Shown: positions 35,761 through 46,029, counted from the stretch's first letter. The stretch: 64,000 nt of DNA from Spisula solida (GCA_947247005.1 OX365948.1:42474601-42538600), one strand, 5' to 3'. The notes: generated from the sequence alone by a model not told the origin. Numbers and translations: made by a program.

Positions 35761-38700
35761 GCACAAAATCAAGACATCTCCCCCACTATATGTGAGAGAC
35801 ATAACAAAAAGATAGTATTAAGTCAGACAGGGAAGGCAGCACTCAGCTTGACCAGCAGAGCACAGAAAACATTAAAAACACACAAGGTACATTGCCCACC
35901 TGAACCAGTCGAGCACAGAAAACATAAAAGGCACAATGCCCAACTAAACAAGTTATAATCCTCCAATGTCCAAGCTGTCGAAATTCTAAATTAACCAGTT
36001 TCAGCAATCAAATAGCTGAATGCCCAAGCTGAATGACCTAGTTCAAACGTCAACTTACAGCATATATGTCTTGTAAAGTATTGGATGATCCATTTGCTCT
36101 GTGACATTTGAATGTGAAATTATCTTTTGGGTTGGTAGGGTTGACATAATGTATGGCCACTCTCCCCTCGATGCTACCCAGAGCAAACCCTGTAGGCTGA
36201 TTGGTCTTCTTATCCATAAATATACTCACACAACGATGCTGAAATATAGATACCATTATCTTCAATATGAGAACAGACTAGAATGGTCACATTGCTCACA
36301 TAACAATGCTGAAATATAAATACCATTATTTTCAATGTGAGAACAGACTAGAATGGCTACAAGATGTTGATTAATATCCTCACAGCACTGTCATATCACA
36401 AAACCAAGTTTTCATGTCAACTAAACAATCAGATACAACTGTTTACTGTAAACCAATTTACTTTAGCGAATACAAACTTTCACGTTTTGCTAATCTTGGG
36501 CATCTTCGCGACTACAAATGTTCATGTTTTTAAGTTTCCTGCAGTGTCGATATTAATGTTTTTAGCAATTTCGGGGCGACTTAATTTCACAAACTCCCCC
36601 AAACTTAATCCGGGGAAATAAGTTCTAGGTTTACAGTATATGCTGTTTAATCTTCACACAAGCTACAAATACAGCTAATTTCAACCAAGTATCTCATTCC
36701 TACCTAAGTTATTGAGCAGAAACTGAATTTCTATTTTTAGTATTCAAATAGTAACCTTGACCCCATCAGCCCCACTTTCAATCCTGAGATGCGTATTCAC
36801 ATAAACTACCTTTACAGTAAGTTTCATAACAATATCTTATTCCCAACAAAAGTCATTGTCTGGAAATCAACAGACCGACAAGCTCACTCCTATATACCCC
36901 CAACAGACCGACAAGCTCACTCCTATATACCCCCAACGGACTGACAAGCTCACTCCTATATACCCCCAACAGACTGACAAGCTCACTCCTATATACCCCC
37001 AACAGACCGACAAGCTCACTCCTATATACCCCCAACAGACCGACAAGCTCACTCCTATATACCCCCAACAGACCGACAAGCTCACTCCTATATACCTCCA
37101 ACAGACCGACAAGCTCACTCCTATATACCCCCAACAGACCGACAAGCTCACTCCTATATACCCCCAACAGACTGACAAGCTCACTCCTATATACCCCCAA
37201 CAGACCGACAAGCTCACTCCTATATACCTCCAACAGACCGACAAGCTCACTCCTATATACCCCCAACAGACCGACAAGCTCACTCCTATATACCCCCAAC
37301 AGACCGACAAGCTCACTCCTATATACCCCCAACAGACCGACAAGCTCACTCCTATATACCCACAACAGACCGACAAGCTCACTCCTATATACCCCCAACA
37401 GACCGACAAGCTCACTCCTATATACCCCCAACAGACCGACAAGCTCACTCCTATATACCCCCAACAGACCGACAAGCTCACTCCTATATACCCCCAACAG
37501 ACCGACAAGCTCACTCCTATATACCTCCAACAGACCGACAAGCTCACTCCTATATACCCCCAACAGACCGACAAGCTCACTCCTATATACCCCCAACAGA
37601 CTGACAAGCTCACTCCTATATACCCCCAACAGACCGACAAGCTCACTCCTATATACCTCCAACAGACCGACAAGCTCACTCCTATATACCCCCAACAGAC
37701 CGACAAGCTCACTCCTATATACCCCCAACAGACCGACAAGCTCACTCCTATATACCCCCAAACTTAAATCATGGAACATTGTGCTCAAGCATACAAGGGA
37801 AAGCCAACATCTCTCTCATTACCTTGTGGCAATGAATACCATCTGTAATGAGGTGTTTAGAGCAATTAATACAACTTGTAAAATACTTATTTCTCAATCG
37901 ACCTAAAATAAATTAGTATAATTGATGACATCCCCAGTGTTTTAGCATAAAAAAAGTAAGAAGGTCAGCTTAAACGCGCTATTTCTGACATCTTTTTGAC
38001 TCTAACTAAACTATGGTAATGCGATAAAAATAATCTGCCATTTGTTACTTTTGATATCAACATTCCTTAAACTTGTCTAGATAACATATTATTAAGCTAA
38101 CCATAGACTTGCTTAACAACTTATATCAAACTGTACGTATGTAATTATTTAGGCCTTTCGGTCAAGGATAACCCATGAAAGTGCAAGCACTTATTTCCAA
38201 TGAGGTCCTGTGTATTTGCTGAAGGGACAGCAAGAAGAAGAGAAAGAGTTGTGATAAAAGGAATCCGGTTGCGTTACCCTAGCGTGTTCCGAAAGGCTCC
38301 CCGGTTCTTTAACATGCCCGGTGTAAAGCACCGATACCAACGAGACTACCTCTGTGTTTCCAACCAGTTTGTCTCTAGTTGGGTGGGAAACACTGGAAAG
38401 GGTTTCAGAAATGACCAAGTGTCCCAGCCGAACATCGAACCAGGGACCTCTCGATCACCGTGCCACCAACTAATAAATAAAATATCCACTTATACAGAAT
38501 ACCTGATATTTCAGAGGGGACTCAAACTTTCTGAATTCCTGTGGTTGATTCTCCAGTTGATAGATGATAAGACCTCGACCAGCCGTACCAACCACTGCCA
38601 TCGGGTATTTCTACAAATATGCAAACATATATAGTCCGTCAGCGACTTGGCTGGACCCCCATAAACCTTAAATATCTTTCAAAGTACTCATGCATTTTGA

Positions 38701-41700
38701 TTGAAATTTTGTATGGTACACTGAAATACCTTTACTAACTATGTGTTTAAATTTCAGAATTTTTTACGAACTCATTAATTTTTTCACCATCGTGTCTAAT
38801 GTATTAATTTTTAGATTTTAATCAACAAATGTAATCACTGTAACGGGACATATATGGATAACTTTGACCTACATTTGACTGGTCATCAATGTGTATATAA
38901 TTGAGGCCCACCTTCTGATTGTAATGATCATTCGAATAAACAAAATGTTGAGTCTTGAGGTGAGCTTAAACGTCAAACACATATACTTTGATGTATGGGC
39001 CTCATTTTATATTTGCAATCGTCACTTGTGTGTTACTTAATGTACAGTTATATTGGACAAAGTTGCTTACCTTTGCTGTTCCAGTCACTTCAATCACCCG
39101 TACATATTTACCCTGTTTTAGACTTACAATTTTACATGGGAAGTAAGTGCAAAGTACACTTTTCTGTGGACCAAAAATTCTGTTTTAATTTATGAGAGTT
39201 GGTAAGGTTGATTTATCAAGATATACCAATTTTTAGTCTAATTGGCATCGTACTTTTTAAGATATTTAAGGTTTATGGGGGTCCAGCCTAGTCGCTAACG
39301 GACTATACACAAATACATTTTATTATTTGCTTTAAGAGAAATTGAGGGATAAAATAAACAGAAAATTTGTAGATTTTTGGTGTAAGATTTATTATTATTT
39401 CACTCGTGATTACAGAAAATTAAATTTTCACTTGTTAAAATATGATTTTTGTCATCACGTGTTGAAATAAAATTCAATCTTACACCACAATCAACAAATA
39501 TTCTTCATATAATACAAAGTGTGTACACTAATCGTTGATACATGATCAATCATAGTTCAGTGCTTAGTGTGCTAGATTTGAAACCCAACGATCCTGACGT
39601 GATTCCAAGGTCATACTGTGGAAGGGCAAGTAAGTACTGGTTAGGATACAGTCCAAGAAAACTGGTTAGGTGAATCTGTCACCGTATATTACAGTATTTA
39701 ACAAACAGCACCGCCTATGAGTGCTGAACGCTCGACAATCTTATTTTATAGTAACCTTGCTAATCTGTGAGTCAAAATTTTAAAGAGTAACAAGGGCAGA
39801 CAACTCATAAATATAGGTCACAGGGATATCAGCCTTGTCTGTATGAACTATCCTTGTGATGTTGAAAAACTATGTTGAGTTTCAAGTGGATACCTCTGAT
39901 TGTCTTTGAGTAATTGACTTTTATGTGTAAAGATTCAAAGTCAGAAAAGGTAAATAACTCTTATAAAATGTTGAATAGATTTCTTTTCTCTTGTCAGTAG
40001 ATGTAGGTCATCACTTTTCACAAGCGTATTGACTTCCAAGTTGAAAGCTTTGATAGTGTTAGGGAAAATTCAGTTTATGTGTAAAATTTGCCACCATTTC
40101 TATGGCGAAGTCCAAACAAGGGCAGATTACTCCATAAATATTGGTCACATAGTTATAAGCCTTGTCAGTATGGACTCCCCTTGTGATGGTGAATAACTAT
40201 GTTGAGTTTCAAGTTGATACCTTTGATAGTCTTTGAGAAAATGACTGACAATAAACTTAATCAATGCACATGCCTACGCTGACGTAGACAATCCCGTCAT
40301 GACAATAGCTCGAAAAGTCAAGCTAAAACAAGAATGGATAATTGACAGGACACTTTGAAATGGAAAGATTCAACCAGCAAATGTTATAGTCTTTCCAAAT
40401 ACCAATAAACCTCTTGCAACTACAATCAGGTCTCGTTACAACGACACATGATAGACCTACAATTCCGTTTCAACAATATCAATTGGTTTGGAAGAATTCT
40501 ATACATTTTTACTTGTATCCGTTATAAGGGAATATTCACTTACAGACACCATAAAATTGGGAACGTATCGATAGTTTACACAGTAATTAATACTCTATAT
40601 ACTGACACTGACCAGGGACTATAGGAGAGATGTTTGTATACAGAGGGAATAGTACCACCAGCTAGCTATTGGTGAATGGCAGGTTTTTATTGTTCATTTA
40701 TCCAATAGATTACCGGTGGGCATTTTGCATATGAATACGGTGATCTCTCCTATTTTTCACACCTGAAATGTTTATCTGCTTGATCAATAGAACAAGGGTA
40801 CCTACCACATCAGCACAGTAACATCTCTCTGGTAACTGTATACTCATAATGGGTGATGCTTGTCTCGTATCCCAAAACTACAATAAACAAGTCATTAAGA
40901 ATTGCAAGCAATACAGAATTCCCCTACCGGTTGCAATTTTCAATGTTTCTGTTGCCATAGCAACCACAATTTTGGTCGGAATCAAAATATGTTTGAACAT
41001 GCATTATCCCCTTATTGCCCCTTACCACATACCAAGTTTCATAAACCTAGCTTGGAAACTGTTTGAGTTATGTCAGGATCCAGATTTTTTGACGGACAAA
41101 AACCGGTAGGGGACTAACAAATCATATATCAATGAATTATAGATAGCTAAGGGGCTCCTACTTACAAGTATTTGCATAATACCTGATTCTGAAAATTAGC
41201 ATATTACCATAAAGCAAAGGGAAGTAATTGCACATGGTAACTACTGATTCAGAAGTGAAGCATTGACCCCATCTGACCGACAAATTTCTAACTGTAATAA
41301 GAATGAAATACATGACGCATTTTTCGTATTTTGCCTATTATTCACTCGTTTTATTTTTCAAACTTTTCAGAAGTTTGAGAAGTCGTTTGAATTAAATCAT
41401 AGAATATCCAAGGTAGGTACGAAACAATTATGTATGCTTGAAATACTTAACTAACACAATAAACCTCAACAAAACAGTACCATAGGGGTTTCACTAGGGG
41501 GCTGCATCTCAAGGGTAATTTTGATATTTTTTAATTAACTAGATTTTAACATTTTATAGCAAAACTACCTGAATGCAAATATGATCCTTCAGGATAAACC
41601 CTGAATGTGAAAATGTCACTTTTTGTAATGTCAGGGGTCAAAGGAAGAGTCATTTCAAGGGTGAAACGAACCCCCTGCACTACCACTAACCTTGAGTGTT

Positions 41701-44700
41701 TTATCCCAACTTCCTGTCATCACACATGTATAGGTAGGAGCTTTAACCCAGTGTACAGTCTTCACAGGAGCGTCATGCTATAAAACATGGTCAAATATGA
41801 TAAAACATGGTCAAATATGATAAAACATGGTCAAAAATGATAAAACATGGTCAAATATGATAAAACATGGTCAAAAATGATAAAACATGGTCTAATATGA
41901 TAAAACATGGTCAAATATGAGAAAACATGGTCTAATATGATAAAACGTGGTCAAATACAATAACACATGGTCAAATAATCCAACATAGTCTCATTAGCCA
42001 AATATGTCCCAAGTGGACCCTCAAAATGAGTTTACAACACTGAGGGCCTATTGCAAAGTATATATGACTGTCCAAAATCCTTAACAACACATAGGACTTA
42101 GCTGGTATTGATTAGATTAAACATCAAACTAGAAACTAGGACAATGATTCCCCCACTTGCCATTTGACCATGTTGAGAGTATTAAGTCAATTGCACATGG
42201 TGACTGATATTCCTACAAAGTTTGACAACTGTAGCACAAATATTTACAGAGTAATGAGAAATTTATTTTCATCATTTCAAGTGCCACTACTCTACTAATA
42301 CATGTCAGATCCGAATTAAAATATTTAGGTGGGCAACTGCACATGATGACAAATATTCCTACAAAATTTGAAGACCAGTCGTATGGACAACAATGCAGCA
42401 TCTTACCTGTGCTATTTGTACAAACTGGTTACTGTTAAGATCCCACATCTTGGCTGTTTTATCACACGATGCCGTCACCACTTTTGTACCATCCTATTTA
42501 AAATGTTTGGAAATTGTTAAATTAAGTATTAGTGCTAACAAATTTTAAAACACAGTACAATCTCTCCAGAGCGGCCCACTTTAGAGCAACAACCTCTATA
42601 ACAGCACCTTCAAAATTTATATTTAAGCCAATATTTACAATAAATTTAACCTTTGTGGAACAACAACCTCTAAACAACAGTCAATATTTGCAGCTTCTCA
42701 ATGTTGCTCTACAGTAATTAAAACTGATTTAACAGCAATAAAATCAAGGAAATCTGTACAAAATACCTAAATTTATCATGGTCTTTATAAAGCAAGTCAT
42801 TAGCTTTCAAAATTAAACATGATTATCAGGGCACTGTTTTATTAAAGAATTTGCGGTAATCTTAAACTTACGTTCAAATTTAAATTCTTTATAATTCTAT
42901 AAAATCTGCAAAAATGGGGACAAATATGGTTTGTAGGAGTTCATTAACTGAATCACTGTAAGTATGGCAGATCTAGTTACCACTCTGTGTAGTTTTAAAA
43001 GAATGATAAAACCTTTACATTTGAATGCAACTTTAAGATGTTTGTAAATGCTTTGACAAAACAGTACCCAGGAGAATATAGTTGATGAAAAACAAATAGA
43101 TCCACAAAAATAGTACATACAGGTCTCGATACAATGACACTGTTTGTTTCCAAGAAAAATGTTGTTGTAACGAAAATGTCAGTATATTAAATAGAGGATA
43201 TTACATGAGTGTCTTTTCATATTGAATTTATTAAACGAGTTGAATAAAATAATAAAATGCGAGGCTCTGCCGAGCATTTTATCGATTTTTTCAACGAGTT
43301 TAATAAATTCAATGTGGAAAGTCACAAATGTAATGTTCTTTTTATCACATGTTAGCCTTTTCCAGACGAAACATAAAATAGCGACTTATTTTTCACTATA
43401 ATAAACGCGCAATTTTGACGACGTCGCCTATCCTTTGAATGACGTCGCGTGATAGCTTTATTATACTAGTGTATTATCAAAAATAAATAATGGCTTTATT
43501 ACGCTACCGCGACGTCAAACATGTGATAAATTGATATAAAGAGCGTTTTAATACTTTTGTTCCCAAACATGATGTCAGTATAATGCATTTGTCAGAATAT
43601 CGGGTATCGTTATATCGAGACCCGACTGTATAGCATACTTACATCACTCCAGTCAGCATCAAGCACCGGTCCTGTGTGTGTTTGTTGTGCTTTCAATACA
43701 ATGTTACCAGACTGCTGAACTTCCCAACATCGTACCTACATCATATATAACACACAAACTTGACACTACATGTGTATCATTTTTAAACTATAATACAATT
43801 TTATAACATGAGCCAAAATGTGAAAAGAGGCCCTAAAAGATGTACTAAGAATCAACATGGTTCATACAAAATTCTCTCATCCAAATGTAAGGACTATTCA
43901 AGGATTTTTCAAGGTAGAATAGGTATTTTCAAGGCATTTTCCAAACATTTCTTGCAGTTAATTTGTTCCAAAATGCCATTATGCACTATCATTTTATACA
44001 CTATTTCTAGTGACGTCATACACAAGAATACCCAATTGCGCTCAATTATACCAGTAACCTAAATTTATGTACATGTACTTCTGTTTGATATTTACGCAGA
44101 TATCATGTGTGCCATTTTGACATTATCATACACTTTTATCGATATTCAAGGCTGTTTGTCTACAGGGCTTTTTTTCACTATATACGAGGGGCCTATATTA
44201 GGCCCCTTCACAATTTGCTATAGGCCCCTTTCACAAACCTAAAAGGCCCCTTCACAATTAGAATTTGCGTCATGGTTTTTGTAAAATCAACTTCACCACA
44301 AAGCACCAAACAAACAAATCACAGATACAGTAATATATTCCTGTACAGGACTTGATATAAAGTATTATATCATAGATACATGCATGTTAGGGAAAAATTG
44401 CCAAAAAATGAGCTAACATCTGAAAAATTGTGTATCATAATTTGATGATTTATTGCGTTAAGTTTTTCACAATTTGAAAAGTTTCCGCATCTACTTTTTC
44501 ACAATTTTAAGAATTGCAGCGCTAAATTTTCACAAAACAAAAGGGCTTGGGCCTCTTCACAATTCAGCGAAAAAAAGCCCTGGTCTAGTTCAGAGATTTT
44601 CAGTTAAATTCAAAAACCATTTTGGCTTTCTTTCAAGGTACAAATGTAGCATTAAATTTAAGGCTTTGCAAGGTTGAAACCAAATTCAAGGACTTTTCTA

Positions 44701-46029
44701 GGCCTGTGCGAATCTTGATCTACTAGAAATGGAAATAACATGGATGCCCTCACTTGCCATTTGTACAAACAGCCATAAATTGGCACTCGAAAGAATAAAC
44801 TAATAATAAATATGAGCAGCTTACTGCTGCAAGCCAGGTAAATATTGCTGCACGATATTGTTAAACTATCTTAAATAACTTAAACAATGCATCAATACTA
44901 TTGTTTGCTGTAGGTTTGCATTCAACTGAGACAGTCATAGATGCATTGTCATTCTTTTTTTGTCTGCCTGAATGGCCAATGACCTCTGACTTCTAGGAAA
45001 GAGATAGCTGTGTGATACAAGGAATCTGGACACAATACCCTAGCTCTTTTTGAATAGACTCCTTGAGTCTTGAACATGCCGATGATTCAAACGAGACTAC
45101 CACTACACCTGGGTTACCAACTACTTCATTTCCAGTTGGGTGTAAAACACTGAAAATGATTGAAGAAATGACAGAGTGCCCTCATGGAGAACCACACCTG
45201 GAACCTTTCGACCCAGAGTTAAGTGTGTTATTCACATCACCACCGTATCACCGTATCTAAATCATTATATACTTGACTCACATTATTGTCCCAGCTACCA
45301 GCCACCAAGTATGTTGATTGCATCATAGATTCTGGACTAAACTTGAGGCAGCTCACACTATCATCTGGTGGTGAGGTCACCTGAAATAAACAACAACTGT
45401 TCTATATCCCAATTTTATTTTGCGTTCGACCGAGACAGTTTTGGTGCGTGGCCATTCTGTTTCGTCCCTGCTTAATTACCCAATGACCTCAGTCTTCGAG
45501 GGAAGAGACAGACATTTTTTGTGATACAAGTAAACCGGAACAGGTGCCCTACCCGAGCTCTTTATGAATAGAATCCTTGGTTCTTTAAAGTACCCGGTAA
45601 ATAGCACCAATACATGCAGTACTACTTCTGGGTTACCAAGTTACCAACAATTTCATCACCAGTCGGCTCAGATACACTGAAAAGCATTTATGACAGCAAG
45701 ATTCGAACAAGAGACCACTTGTGTGGCTGACGAGAGTGCTAACCACACAGCCAACATGCCATCTATATATGATATCCATTCATCATATAATGTTACATGA
45801 TTTGATCATAATTTATATGACAGGCTTAGATACATTATCCTTACAGTCTCAAGGTAGTGATTTTAAAACATACTTACTTCGTTCAACTTCAGAAAATTGA
45901 AGTAATAAAGAAGCTTACCTCAAAATCTTTCATTGCATTATAGTTAGTATTAGTAGCAGCAGCTCCAAACATGCCTGTACCAGTACTGGTATTTCCGAAC
46001 GTGGAGGCAGTTGAACCAAAGAACGACAT
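31466..46029 (-). CDS. RAE1: RAE1 (Gle2) mRNA export factor / nuclear pore WD40 protein, ten coding exons
   Basis: Exons, 5' to 3': 46029-45919, 45380-45282, 43735-43643, 42493-42407, 41777-41691, 40877-40806, 38610-38503, 36238-36059, 34244-34050, 31558-31466. Together they encode a predicted 374 aa, close to vertebrate RAE1 (about 368). It begins [12 protein letters not shown] (FG-like N-terminus). WD-repeat blocks include VAGSWDNN then [28 protein letters not shown] then [20 protein letters not shown]; and [15 protein letters not shown]. The end, [12 protein letters not shown], matches the family C-terminus. RAE1 folds as a seven-bladed propeller, binds the GLEBS motif of NUP98 at the pore, and acts in mRNA export and spindle assembly. 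All exon lengths are multiples of three, so every coding intron is phase 0. An acceptor at 46051-46053 shows that the 5' UTR is also spliced. Identification is firm. Confidence 0.97.
31822..32396. mobile_element. Long inverted-repeat element (family T)
   Basis: TACTGTATAGCGGGTTATTT at the left pairs with AATTACCCGCTATACGGTA at the right; CTGCGGGT and ACCCGCAG extend the arms. Subterminal TTTCTGCG and TTTTGCG repeats. In the last RAE1 intron. Confidence 0.8.
32697..32993 (-). repeat. Dispersed repeat, family C (copy 3)
   Basis: Reverse complement of the 17966 copy, with an expanded GGACGGACGAAC tract at 32908-32950. Confidence 0.85.
33400..33655 (-). mobile_element. tRNA-derived SINE
   Basis: On the - strand the head reads TAGCTTAGTGGTTGAGCG (A-box type) and GGGTTCAATCCC (B box), followed by a non-tRNA body. 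It lacks a foldable tRNA 3' half, so it is not called a tRNA gene. In RAE1 intron 9. Confidence 0.7.
33722..33840. repeat. Dispersed repeat, family Z (copy 2)
   Basis: CCTTGTGGCGATTGATAACATC ... TTGTTTCACAATCGACCTTA. The third copy is at 37815-37925. Confidence 0.6.
34050..34244 (-). CDS. RAE1: RAE1 exon I (residues 280-344)
   Basis: Encodes [38 protein letters not shown] and ends [11 protein letters not shown]. Acceptor catttttag-like, non-optimal donor gtattg. If the donor were not used, the frame would run 20 more codons to a stop. Confidence 0.95.
34349..34635. mobile_element. hAT-like short element, family H (copy 5), 6-bp TSD
   Basis: CAGGGTTCCTTCTGAG and TTAAAGAACCCCTG ends. Target duplication ATATTC at 34343-34348 and 34636-34641. 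In RAE1 intron 8. Confidence 0.85.
34675..35470. repeat. Dispersed repeat with four ~175-bp units
   Basis: AAATGTGTCCACAGGACACG at the left; units repeat GTGACCTTGAC, TGAGCTAGGGACCTGG, ACACATCGTCTTGATG and CATTTGTACCAAG; ends CATTTCATAGCGGGGACATA. Confidence 0.8.
35641..35761. repeat. (GACA)n / (ACAGACAT)n microsatellite in RAE1 intron 8
   Basis: About 120 bp; ATACAGAC units on the left grade into pure GACA. The low-complexity LSVC-type ORF on the - strand is an artefact. Confidence 0.95.
36059..36238 (-). CDS. RAE1: RAE1 exon H (residues 220-279)
   Basis: Encodes [36 protein letters not shown], then [15 protein letters not shown] and LQDIYA. Acceptor atatttcag, donor gtaagt. 180 bp, phase 0. 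The acceptor region is tandemly duplicated just upstream. Confidence 0.95.
36224..36361 (-). repeat. Tandem duplication of the RAE1 exon H acceptor region
   Basis: Two ~70-bp copies. Each carries ATGCTGAAATATA, ACCATTAT and GAGAACAGACTAGAATGG. The right copy holds a decayed duplicate of the acceptor and first exon bases (pseudo-exon start at 36308). Confidence 0.85.
36444..36638. mobile_element. Inverted-repeat element, family E (copy 3)
   Basis: TACTGTAAACCAATTTACTT at the left and GGTTTACAGTA at the right. Confidence 0.8.
36868..37765. repeat. 33-bp minisatellite, about 27 units, in RAE1 intron 7
   Basis: Unit CAACAGACCGACAAGCTCAC then TCCTATATACCCC. Highly homogeneous, with scattered C/T variants (ACCTCC for ACCCCC; GACTG for GACCG). 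The long ORFs across it (about 300 codons) exist because 33 is a multiple of three. Confidence 0.95.
37815..37925. repeat. Dispersed repeat, family Z (copy 3)
   Basis: CCTTGTGGCAATGAATACCA ... CTCAATCGACCTAAAATAAA. Confidence 0.65.
38200..38470 (-). mobile_element. SINE family S copy in RAE1 intron 7
   Basis: Blocks GTTTCCAACCAGTTTGTC, GTGGGAAACACTGGAAAG and a tRNA-like head (- strand) around CATCGAACCAGGGACC. Ends 33 bp from exon G's donor. Confidence 0.7.
38503..38610 (-). CDS. RAE1: RAE1 exon G (residues 184-219)
   Basis: Encodes [20 protein letters not shown], then [16 protein letters not shown]. Acceptor tttgtag, weak donor gtattc. 108 bp. An inverted-repeat element ends about 20 bp from the acceptor. 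Confidence 0.95.
38630..39307. mobile_element. Inverted-repeat element with ~50-bp arms beside RAE1 exon G
   Basis: TATAGTCCGTCAGCGACTTG ... pairs with ... AGTCGCTAACGGACTATA; arms continue through GCTGGACCCCCATAAACCTT and AAATATCTT. 678 bp, no transposase ORF. Its left end is 20 bp from the exon G acceptor. Confidence 0.85.
39786..40327 (+). repeat. Dispersed repeat 'caagggcaga' (copy 1)
   Basis: AACAAGGGCAGACAACTCAT ... GTATGAACTATCCTTGTGAT ... TCGAAAAGTCAAGCTAAAAC. Second copy at 52440-53019. Confidence 0.8.
40623..40746. mobile_element. Small inverted-repeat element
   Basis: ATAGGAGAGAT and ATCTCTCCTAT ends. Confidence 0.45.
40806..40877 (-). CDS. RAE1: RAE1 exon F (residues 160-183)
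   Basis: Encodes [20 protein letters not shown], then CADV. Acceptor gtag, donor gtaggt. 72 bp, phase 0. It overlaps no repeat, but a dispersed element begins only 9 bp upstream of it (40886). Confidence 0.95.
40886..41122 (-). repeat. Dispersed element, family B (copy 4)
   Basis: AGTCATTAAGAATTGCAAGC ... ACGGACAAAAACCGGTAGGG. Starts only 9 bp upstream of RAE1 exon F. Confidence 0.8.
41691..41777 (-). CDS. RAE1: RAE1 exon E (residues 131-159)
   Basis: Encodes [20 protein letters not shown], then TGSWDKTLK. Acceptor ttttatag, donor gttagt. 87 bp. Its acceptor lies at the edge of a 20-bp tandem array. Confidence 0.95.
41781..41980. repeat. 20-bp tandem array, ten units, abutting RAE1 exon E acceptor
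   Basis: Unit TAAAACATGGTCAAATATGA, with decay toward the right. The first unit begins 3 bp from the exon E acceptor AG. Confidence 0.95.
42407..42493 (-). CDS. RAE1: RAE1 exon D (residues 102-130)
   Basis: Encodes [20 protein letters not shown], then SNQFVQIAQ. Acceptor aaatag, donor gtaaga. 87 bp, phase 0. Confidence 0.95.
42830..43068. mobile_element. Inverted-repeat element, family F (copy 2), 3-bp TSD
   Basis: GGCACTGTTTTATTAA at the left, TTTGACAAAACAGTACC at the right, flanked by CAG on both sides (42827-42829 and 43069-43071). Confidence 0.8.
43191..43535 (+). mobile_element. Composite inverted-repeat element, family K (copy 2)
   Basis: TAGAGGATATTACATGAGTG, then a palindrome around GCGAGGCTCTGCCGAGC, then TTTATCACATG ... 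CATGTGATAAA enclosing several GACGTC sites. In RAE1 intron 3. Confidence 0.7.
43643..43735 (-). CDS. RAE1: RAE1 exon C (residues 71-101)
   Basis: Encodes [18 protein letters not shown], then [13 protein letters not shown]. Donor gtaagt. 93 bp, phase 0. Confidence 0.95.
44163..44582. mobile_element. hAT-like short element with 5-bp TSD
   Basis: Ends CAGGGCTTTTTTTC and GAAAAAAAGCCCTG, flanked by GTCTA on both sides (44158-44162 and 44583-44587). The interior repeats AGGCCCCTTCACAATT. In RAE1 intron 2. Confidence 0.8.
44925..45255 (-). mobile_element. SINE family S copy, downstream side of RAE1 exon B
   Basis: CATTCAACTGAGACAGTC ... GGCCAATGACCTC ... CCTAGCTCTTTTTGAATAGA ... TTTCCAGTTGGGTGTAAAAC ... 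tRNA-like end. Ends about 27 bp from exon B. Confidence 0.75.
45282..45380 (-). CDS. RAE1: RAE1 exon B (residues 38-70)
   Basis: Starts [16 protein letters not shown] and ends LVAGSWDNN before gtgagt. 99 bp, phase 0. Flanked closely on both sides by SINE copies of the same orientation. Confidence 0.95.
45418..45765 (-). mobile_element. SINE family S copy, upstream side of RAE1 exon B
   Basis: GCGTTCGACCGAGACAG ... CCAATGACCTCAGTC ... GAGCTCTTTATGAATAGA ... GATTCGAACAAGAGACC ... GCTAACCACACAGCC. Same orientation as 44925-45255. Confidence 0.75.

Noticed and set aside
35584..35802. 72-codon ORF with LSVC repeats on the - strand
   Set aside because: Translation of a GACA microsatellite.
36853..37788. 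ORFs of about 300 codons on both strands across the 33-bp array
   Set aside because: They exist only because the period is a multiple of three. They lie in a RAE1 intron, and no codon-level constraint is visible.
38200..38634. 144-codon + strand ORF
   Set aside because: Covers a SINE and the antisense of RAE1 exon G.
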